A stretch of 32,673 nucleotides of DNA from Prorocentrum cordatum (lineage: Eukaryota > Sar > Dinophyceae > Prorocentrales > Prorocentraceae). A model generated the notes under the pieces. That model searched no databases and was not told the origin of the DNA. It worked only from the letters and a program-made list of their open reading frames with translations. Shown one piece after another: positions 27,244 through 32,673 of the stretch. The position numbers were made by a program, and so were the translations under genes. The stretch is from contig CAUYUJ010016482.1 of the NCBI GenBank assembly GCA_963575745.1, positions 402,836-435,508 of the forward strand. The letters are read 5' to 3'. Positions within the stretch are counted from its first letter, which is position 1, and every line of letters starts with the position of its first letter.

Positions 27244-27660
27244 TTAAAGAAACACACCAAGACCCACCAAGCATTGGGCAAGTGCACCCATTAGTTCCAG
27301 CGCAGGTTTACCGATCTGGCCCTTCTTGTCGTTGCTTGAACTCGAAACTTCTTCAACTTCACCTTTTCCATTAAGCCATACCTTCATTGCCGTCAGATGC
27401 TTCATGAAATCGATCCTCGACAAATGCTTCGTCCCGATGTCTGCTGTGTTCTCCTCGGTATGGACCTTGTTGGTGCTGACCTTCGTCTCCGCCTTCCGTG
27501 CGACGAGGTCCTTGATCCACAGGTCCTTCAGCTCGATATGGCGCATCCTACCAACTCCATTCTTCTCGACATTCGTGAGCGCGCTAGAGTTGTCACTCTC
27601 CAGCGTCACAGGCACTGTGTCGTCCAGGAGCTCCGTGAGATATGCCTGGGCACCCCGTCG
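27244..27660 (-). pseudogene. pol: copia RNase H, second part
   Basis: AQAYLTELLDDTVPVTLESD contains the third acidic residue (LESDNSSAL). RMRHIELKDLWIKDLV and then NTADIGTKHLSRIDF are the C-terminal signatures of copia RNase H. The frame ends with a hydrophobic run (ALELMGALAQCLVGLGVFL) and TAA at 27244-27246. Confidence 0.85.
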
Positions 27661-28246
27661 CCTCGATGCCGACGTGCACGAGCGCATTGAACTCGGCCTC
27701 GGGTGACGATAGTGCTGGAGCCCTTTGTGTTTGGACAAACTGCATGATCAAAGCTCCATTGAGAAACAACTGGCCACAGCTGGTAGACTTCCTTCCGATT
27801 GGATCATCTGCCCAGTTTGAATCTGCACGTCCTATGATTCTGAACTCACCACTGTCTGGATACATACATGTCGCCGACGACGGATGAGCTCGAATGAACC
27901 TGATGATACGCATAAGTCTCGTCTGGTCCTGCACCGTTGGTCGCGACGTCCCCCTCGAGCACTCCTGCGCCGCGTACTGGCACTCGGGCCTCTCTAAGCA
28001 AGCGAACGTGTTGAGGCCGTTGTTGCTCCTGAACCTCGCGGCCGCCTTTGCGTCCAACTCCTCCTCGCTCTCGACCTTCCTCTCATTCTCGATTCCAGGT
28101 ATTGGGCTCGTCTTCTTATCATTGGGCTCAGAGTCGAGTGGCTTCTTCACGCTAGCAGGCCGCATACGAACTTGAATACCCTCGGGGGTACGGGGCCAGC
28201 CGCGTCCAAGATGCTCGATCTCTGGACCACCAACCGTAGTAAGTCC
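27593..28246 (-). pseudogene. pol: copia connection and RNase H, first part
   Basis: Same frame after the second stop. LMRIIRFIRAHPSSAT precedes RNase H; RADSNWADD gives the first catalytic Asp and SSPEAEFNALVHVGIEA the Glu. Coding sense is lost at about 27660, where a one-base shift moves the remainder to another frame. RNase H removes the RNA strand of the RNA-DNA hybrid. Confidence 0.85.
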
Positions 28247-28558
28247 TTAAACCGTAAGCAGAAAGTGCGTGCCGAGCTCCTCCAAAACTCTGCTGGCTGA
28301 AACGCTAGGCCCAACCAGTGCACCGTCATCGACATGCTTGGACTTCGCCGCCTGATTGGTCTTGTCTGCGAACGTGCACGGATCCGCAAGACACCTCTTG
28401 CAAGCCATCTTTGATTCATCGCTCCGTCCTGTAGCAATGTTCTCGAAGTGGTCATCGAAATCTATCATTGCCTCGTCGAGTACATAAACTGTCTTGTTGA
28501 GCTTGAAAACCCAATCTGAACTATCTGGTAAGTGGCAGTACTCCCTCGGGACCTCAGC
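28247..28558 (-). pseudogene. pol: copia reverse transcriptase, catalytic half
   Basis: Same frame, after the TAG. KLNKTVYVLDEAMIDFDDHF corresponds to the conserved L-Y-G-L block (altered to V-Y-V-L), and SKHVDDGALVG carries the two catalytic aspartates (near 28325-28330). The first residue of the Y-V-D-D box is His, as in many dinoflagellate copia elements. It ends at TAA 28247-28249 after LEELGTHFLL. Confidence 0.85.
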
Positions 28559-30180
28559 CTAAACCAACTCCCGAATAGGTGCATGCAGAAACGCTCGAGA
28601 TATATCGAAGAAGTAAATCGCAAAGTCCTTGGCGATCGCGTGCGCCATGAGCAGTTTGAGTGAAAACGAAAGTGGAGTGGGGCAATGCAGCTTGTTCTTG
28701 CTCTTGTTGATCTGCTTGCCGAATGGCTTCGCACAGAGCCTTGCCTTGAGCTCGCCACTCCTCATCTCCAAGACCCATGTCCACGTGAGAGCCTTGGGCC
28801 CGTGAGGGCCCCTGAGGGTGAGCTCCCACACGTCGTAGTTGTTGAACCGATCCAGCTCGCGCTGCTTCGCCTCCCACTCGCCGTCCTCCGTCCAGCCCAT
28901 GACGCTGAACTCGCTGTCGTCCTTCGTCTCTTTGTCGACCTCGGCCGCGAGCCTCATCATCTCCTCTGCGCTGAAGCCTGCCACGAGCCTCTTGAGGCCC
29001 TCCGTACTCATGTCCTCGATGGCTCCCACCAGACCTCGATTGCCAGGTGGGCCCCCAGGGCCGCCTTCACCAAGGTCTGCGTCAGCAGCTCCCCGTTTGC
29101 TAGACGATCCTGGGGCAGGGGCCTCCTGCTTGCCACGAAGCCTCCTCTCGATCCCATGCACCTGCTGCCGGGCCTCCGAAACTGGATCTCGACTTTGTGC
29201 TGGCTCTGGCCCTGCTGGTGCTTGTTGATTGCCATGGCCTGCCTCGGAGCTGATCGCGGGCGCTGGAACCGCGACGACCTTGGGCTGCTCCTCGGTCTTG
29301 CTGGCAACAGTCTTCTCATACTCGGCCCGACGTTGCTGGCGTGTCCTGCTGTGGTGTGGTGGTCGGCCACGTCCGTGCTGACCCTTTGCTGCGTACTCAC
29401 GCCCAGGACATCCCTCCGTTGGCTGCCAGTTCTCGCCGTCAAAGACTCCAGCCCTCACCGGGGTCTTCCACGGCGTCCACCGCATAGCTCTGAGAATCTC
29501 CGTATCGAAACTCTCCTCCTTCGTAAGCTGTTTCGCCGCCCTGGCTTGAACTATCCCAGTTGCTGTACCTATGATGTGAGCGTCACTCTTCGTACTGCGT
29601 CCAAGCCGCATTCCTTTGCACCAGGCCGTGCCCAGCTTGTCCTGCAGCTCGGTGTGCTCCTTGCCGACCACCGTCTCCCCGAACTCCAGCATGGGTGATG
29701 TATACGGTGCCAATCTCAACTCCTCAAACGATGTGCGACCGCTGCCCCTCCTCCGCTGGAATCTGTTGTGGCGGAATATATGATGACGTATCATCCAGGG
29801 GATGACGGGAACATCCTCCGTGAACTTCATGTTGTATCGTCTCTCCAGAGCCAAACGCCCAGTCCTGGCAAGACCTGCTACAGACTTGACTCCACTCTCA
29901 GCTCCTCCTTGAGACGCATGGCTTCCTTTCGGAACCCGCCGTACTCGGAGCTGAGCCTCCGCAGCCTCCTTGCCAAGCTTCTTGATACGCTCAGAAACAA
30001 CCCCATTCATGAGGGCCTCCAGCGCGGGTTCGCCGTCCAACTGCACCTCCGTGCTCATGTAGCCCAGCTAGTCCAAGAACTCGCTGATGGCCGCTATGGC
30101 GTAGCTCTGGTTCCCTGTCGCCTCGACAGCAACCCCCATGAGGTATCCAGTCCTTCGGTCCTTGCCCACCGCCGGGTGAG
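28559..30180 (-). pseudogene. pol: copia integrase core/C-terminus and reverse transcriptase N-terminal half
   Basis: After the TAG at 30068-30070 the frame runs 499 codons from 30058. It begins with the second catalytic Asp (EVQLDGEPAL) and the core Glu (QGGAESGVKS), then the SFEELRLAPYTSPMLEFGE stretch of the integrase C-terminus. A variable Pro/Gly/Arg linker follows, then RT: the copia entry block around residue 390 (ELDRFNNYDVWELT), WTWVLEMRSGELKARLCAK, and the first RT catalytic Asp in FFDISRAFLHAP (near 28604-28606). The frame stops at TAG 28559-28561, in the middle of RT. Integrase inserts the cDNA into host DNA; RT copies element RNA. Confidence 0.85.
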
Positions 30181-30474
30181 TTTGTGGCCAGCGCCATCTT
30201 CGCCAATACTGAGCAACCCATCGTCAAATGAGACAACTGGAGTAGCCGATGCGTTTGGATCCCTTGCGCGGCGAGGGTCTTCTCGCCCCCTCCCCATCAT
30301 GCACTCCTGACTCCAAGCCTCGAAAGGTAGATGACCTCTCCGAATGTGCGCTCTGACAAGTTCTCCCAACACTTGAACTGGCCTCTTGAGGCCAGGTGCG
30401 GCGGGCGCCCCTAGCGAATCCTGGGCCCCCACCAGCGGCGCCACGTGGGCCATCGCGTGAACTAGCCGCTCCAC
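30094..30474 (-). pseudogene. pol: copia integrase, N-terminal zinc region and first catalytic Asp
   Basis: RAHIRRGHLPFEAWSQECMM followed by GRGREDPRR is the N-terminal region typical of copia integrases, with conserved His and Cys. VVSFDDGLLSIGEDG then gives the first Asp of the D-D-E core. After about 30180 the recognisable sequence (RRTGYLMGV, then AISEFLD) continues in the frame of the next entry, with a TAG at 30068-30070. Thus one frameshift and one stop break the core. Confidence 0.75.
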
Positions 30475-31039
30475 TGCTGACCTGCATCTCGGCAGGCTCC
30501 TTCTCGACAGACTCCTCCTTCATCTGTGCGTCCTCCTTCTCAGGTTGCTCGTCGACGTCCCCGATGATGGACTCGTCGCCCGTCGGACCCTTGAACCTCA
30601 TCGGAAGAAGAAATGCATTCACCTTCCGACGCAGCTGGAGTGACACAGTAGACTCCAGTGCTGTGTCAATCTCATGCTGCACATTCTTGTTGCTTCTGAA
30701 CATCTTGGCTCCGTCAGGGTCAAAGTGCACTGAATAACCTGCATCGCTCATCTCCGCGACTGAAAGAGCACCTCTACTGACTTCAGCTGGAGTGACGTTG
30801 AGCTTCGCACTGATCGTCGTATTTGAATCGAAAACCTCTCCAATCAACGCGCGCTTGTCCCATGTCCGTATACCCTTTCCAGTAATCGATCGCAGAGACT
30901 GACCTGGCTCGCCCGTGAGTTCGCACCCCTCCGTCATAGTCTTTGGTACGACATGAGTGTGAGCTCCACTGTCAACAAGCATCTCGCATTCGTCCCCGTC
31001 GTGGTCGTCCGTGAACGCAAAAATCCAATCCGCTTGCTT
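30450..31039 (-). pseudogene. pol: copia aspartic protease
   Basis: From about 31039 the frame reads a protein with the catalytic triad in MLVDSGAHTHVVP (Asp near 30971-30973). This is the D-S/T-G of retroviral-type proteases, which cleave the polyprotein. The phrases SLRSITGKGIRTWDKRALIG and FLLPMRFKG fit the remainder of the domain. Further down it becomes a Glu/Lys-rich linker (EKEDAQMKEESVEKEPAEMQ). The same frame continues uselessly to 30224, where the integrase has moved to another frame, so a frameshift lies near 30450-30474. Confidence 0.8.
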
Positions 31040-31472
31040 CGTCCTCTGGTAGTACTGCCGCCTGCACCCGTCCAGGCACATGTGTTGTGGCCTGCGTAGG
31101 TACCGACATCTGCGATGCCGAATCGCCTGGATGGACCGTATTTGCTGTGCCCGACCCGGGTGGCTGTGATGATCCTGGCTGGACCTCTGGCACGGACGGT
31201 TGACCTCCTCCAGATTGGCACGCGCCGCCTCCGCGCTGCCTGCAATCCGCCATCTTGTGCCCATACTTGCCACAGTGTGGGTTAGAGCACCATCCGTCGA
31301 AGAACTCCACCTCTCCCTTCTTACTCTTTGTCTTGCCTTTACCGTCGCTTTTGCCGCGTCGGCCCCCTGCGCCCTTTTGGCCACCCGCCTTGCCGCCCTT
31401 CATGTCTGACCTGCCGTAGCCCTCGCCCTTGGAGTCGCCCTTGCCACCTTTGCCGAAGGCGTCTACGTCCAT
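30972..31472 (-). pseudogene. gag: copia nucleocapsid with zinc knuckle
   Basis: This frame overlaps the end of the capsid frame and is Lys/Gly-rich for about 50 residues (KGGKGDSKGEGYGRSD type), then shows C62-X4-C67-X4-H72-X4-C77 in WCSNPHCGKYGHKMADC. Retroelement knuckles are normally C-X2-C-X4-H-X4-C, so the first spacing is two residues longer. The role would be binding element RNA. The useful part runs to about 31030; beyond that the protease frame takes over and this frame ends in a chance stop. Confidence 0.75.
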
Positions 31473-32113
31473 GCATTGGGGTCGAATTTCTTCTGGGCCG
31501 TCTTCGTGTCTCGCTGGCTCATCTGCTGAGCGAAGGACTCGCAGGTCTCACGTAGAGTCTGATAAGACGTGAACGTTTGCATCATCACCTGTGTCCTGAG
31601 CGGCTCGGGCGTGTGCTTCTTGATCATAGCCTGGATGAGGGTGTCCGAGATCAGATCACTGAACTTTTCCTGATGCCGATTGACGTCCAACAGAAACTTC
31701 GTGAGCTCCTCGACGTAGGTCTCCCATTTGCCTGAAAACTTTGTGTTCACTAACAGCTGCAGCTGCGTCGCCTTGTTGGAGCTTGTCGCCGCATCTTCTC
31801 GCATGCATAGTCGTCTCCACTGCTCCAATCCATTTCCTTGCTCGCAGTTCATCACCAAGGTGAGCGCGCTGCCTCCCAACAACTGTGACATAATGTATCC
31901 CATCGTCGCTGCGTACTGCTTGTTATCGTCTCCCATCTCGGTCAACGTGGTGACCGTGCCGTGGCTAGCTGCCGTTGTCACTGCTGATGCCAACCTCGGG
32001 TCAATCGCGCCAAGGTAGCTGATCAGCTGATATCTGAAAGTCGGAAACTCATTTCGATTGCCTGAATACTTGTTCGGTCGTCCCAACAGGCGCGTGTCTA
32101 CAAGACCAGCCAT
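31463..32113 (-). pseudogene. gag: copia gag (capsid region)
   Basis: The 216-codon frame starts with ATG 41 bases inside the 5' LTR, a usual distance. It reads a helical capsid-type protein with segments such as GRPNKYSGNRNEFPTFRYQL near residue 11 and WETYVEELTKFLLDVNRHQE near the middle, matching the UBN2-like gag organisation of copia elements (inferred from pattern). Gag would form the particle in which reverse transcription takes place. The frame ends early at FDPNAWT; the nucleocapsid continues in another frame from about 31472, so a one-base shift separates them. This could be decay or, less likely, programmed frameshifting. Confidence 0.8.
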
Positions 32114-32125
32114 CTGGAGAAGAAA

Positions 32126-32140
32126 CCAGTCGCGCTACCA
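32126..32140 (-). promoter_or_regulatory. possible tRNA primer-binding site
   Basis: TGGTAGCGCGACTGG on the minus strand lies 14 bases inside the 5' LTR and begins with the TGG expected opposite a tRNA CCA end. The matching tRNA is not known and the distance from the LTR is larger than usual. Confidence 0.3.
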
Positions 32141-32154
32141 TGCAAGTGCTGAAC

Positions 32155-32352
32155 TAATAAGTGCATGTTATCTTGATAACTTCGGGTAGGGGAGCTGGGG
32201 TCCACGGACCTTGCCCGACAGGGCTTGTAAAATCTCTTTTCCACCTCAGCATGAACTGAGCCAAAACTGGCTCTCCACAGCACGCAAATGTCACAGCGGC
32301 GCATGCGCGACAATCCTCGCCCAAATCACTGATATATTTTTTGTTTCCTGCA
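32155..32352 (-). repeat. 5' LTR
   Basis: Read on the minus strand it begins TGCAGGAAACAAAAAAT and ends CACTTATTAG, 198 bp. The start is canonical TG but the end is TAG rather than CA. It contains an AGCCA/TGGCT dyad at 32257-32272 and a GATATAT stretch near its start that could serve in initiation. Confidence 0.9.
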
Positions 32353-32516
32353 GCGTGTATTTATTTGTGCGCCCCAGTTCCCCTTTTCAAAAAAAAAGGA
32401 TCCGGGGTGGCGCGCTGCGCCAGGGGGGCCCCAGGAGGGGCCCCAGGGCCGATTTTCAGCGGACCTGCCTTTCCGAAGCAAGCTGCGTGCAAGACGCTTC
32501 CCCTTTTCTGATGCAG
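32353..32516. other. flank of the retrotransposon, no gene
   Basis: An A-run at 32389-32397 is followed by a CGCGCTGCGCCAGGGGGGCC-type stretch that resembles the centre of the 7998-8210 foldback family. Confidence 0.35.
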
Positions 32517-32673
32517 ACCGCCTGCGCCAGCAAGTGGGCCGAGCGAGAGGACGATTTGGTGGATGTTATCGGGTCCCTGGCGAGTCCTGGTGGTACTGTA
32601 TACTCGCTCGCTGGGTGCTTCGGCCCCGCCCTGCAGCGCCCTCGCGGCCCTCAAAGCAGGTCGCAGGTCGCAG
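32517..32673 (+). CDS. partial exon candidate at window edge
   Basis: After CCCCTTTTCTGATGCAG, a plausible splice acceptor, the plus frame is open to the window end. It reads WAEREDDLVDVIGSLASPGG near its start. No motif is recognised; it may be a chance frame. Confidence 0.2.

Larger units (their letters stand above)
26497..32352 (-). mobile_element. Ty1/copia LTR retrotransposon, decayed full-length copy
   Basis: Two 198-bp direct repeats bound 5.5 kb that encodes, on the minus strand and in the order that defines Ty1/copia, gag, CCHC-like zinc knuckle, aspartic protease, integrase, reverse transcriptase and RNase H. The LTRs differ at about 16 of 198 positions, mostly transitions, so the insertion is not recent. 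At least five frameshifts and stops in integrase, reverse transcriptase and after RNase H show the copy is inactive. No matching 5-bp target duplication was found (TGACC left, GCGTG right), consistent with age or rearrangement. The HVDDG catalytic box and Lys/Gly-rich nucleocapsid resemble elements known from dinoflagellates. Confidence 0.95.

Noticed and set aside
28685-29698. 337-codon plus-strand ORF
   Set aside because: It lies antisense to the copia integrase and reverse transcriptase, which have recognisable catalytic motifs.

Overview
The window reads as nuclear DNA of a eukaryote with a large, GC-rich, repeat-choked genome. The best guess is a dinoflagellate, possibly a Prorocentrum-like species. 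The reasons are a Ty1/copia element whose reverse transcriptase carries an HVDDG-type catalytic box and a lysine/glycine-rich nucleocapsid of the kind known from dinoflagellates, TTTAGGG-type telomeric repeats, and small exon-like islands scattered between long tracts of simple sequence. There is no bacterial gene organisation. The organism is inferred; no rRNA, tRNA or spliced-leader gene was found.

Bases 1-6970 are a mosaic of small inverted-repeat (MITE/foldback-like) elements, dispersed repeats and a 160-bp tandem array. They include a 161-bp element with 26-bp terminal inverted repeats and a perfect 8-bp target duplication (1149-1325), a 170-bp hairpin element (2241-2409) and a 0.6-kb element (6366-6968). 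Bases 6975-9230 hold GGA, GT and GTGC microsatellites and further foldback elements, one with a 13-bp flanking duplication. A hidden coding relic with an internal stop lies at 9539-9919, plus strand.

Bases 10.2-17.7 kb contain the clearest non-transposon exon (minus strand, 12305-12664, possibly a PsbQ-like lumen protein), a large foldback structure (13311-14620) whose inverted arms flank a GGGACAGTGG minisatellite, a 222-codon minus-strand ORF (16766-17434) and a 100-base assembly gap. Bases 17.8-26.5 kb are mainly satellites: a ~92-bp satellite, a 21-bp minisatellite of tandem palindromes, a tandem duplication at 22.9-23.5 kb, a 10-bp minisatellite and interstitial telomeric repeats. A good small exon candidate (22275-22412, plus) sits among them.

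Bases 26497-32352 are one minus-strand Ty1/copia retrotransposon with two 198-bp LTRs about 8% diverged. It keeps gag, zinc knuckle, protease, integrase, reverse transcriptase and RNase H in order, but broken by at least five frameshifts and several stops, so it is a dead copy. It also has an unusual hydrophobic stretch after RNase H and a spliced-leader-like motif in both LTRs. The last 320 bases hold at most a partial exon.

No operon-like cooperation exists here. Host genes appear only as isolated exons inside long repeat-filled introns or intergenic DNA.
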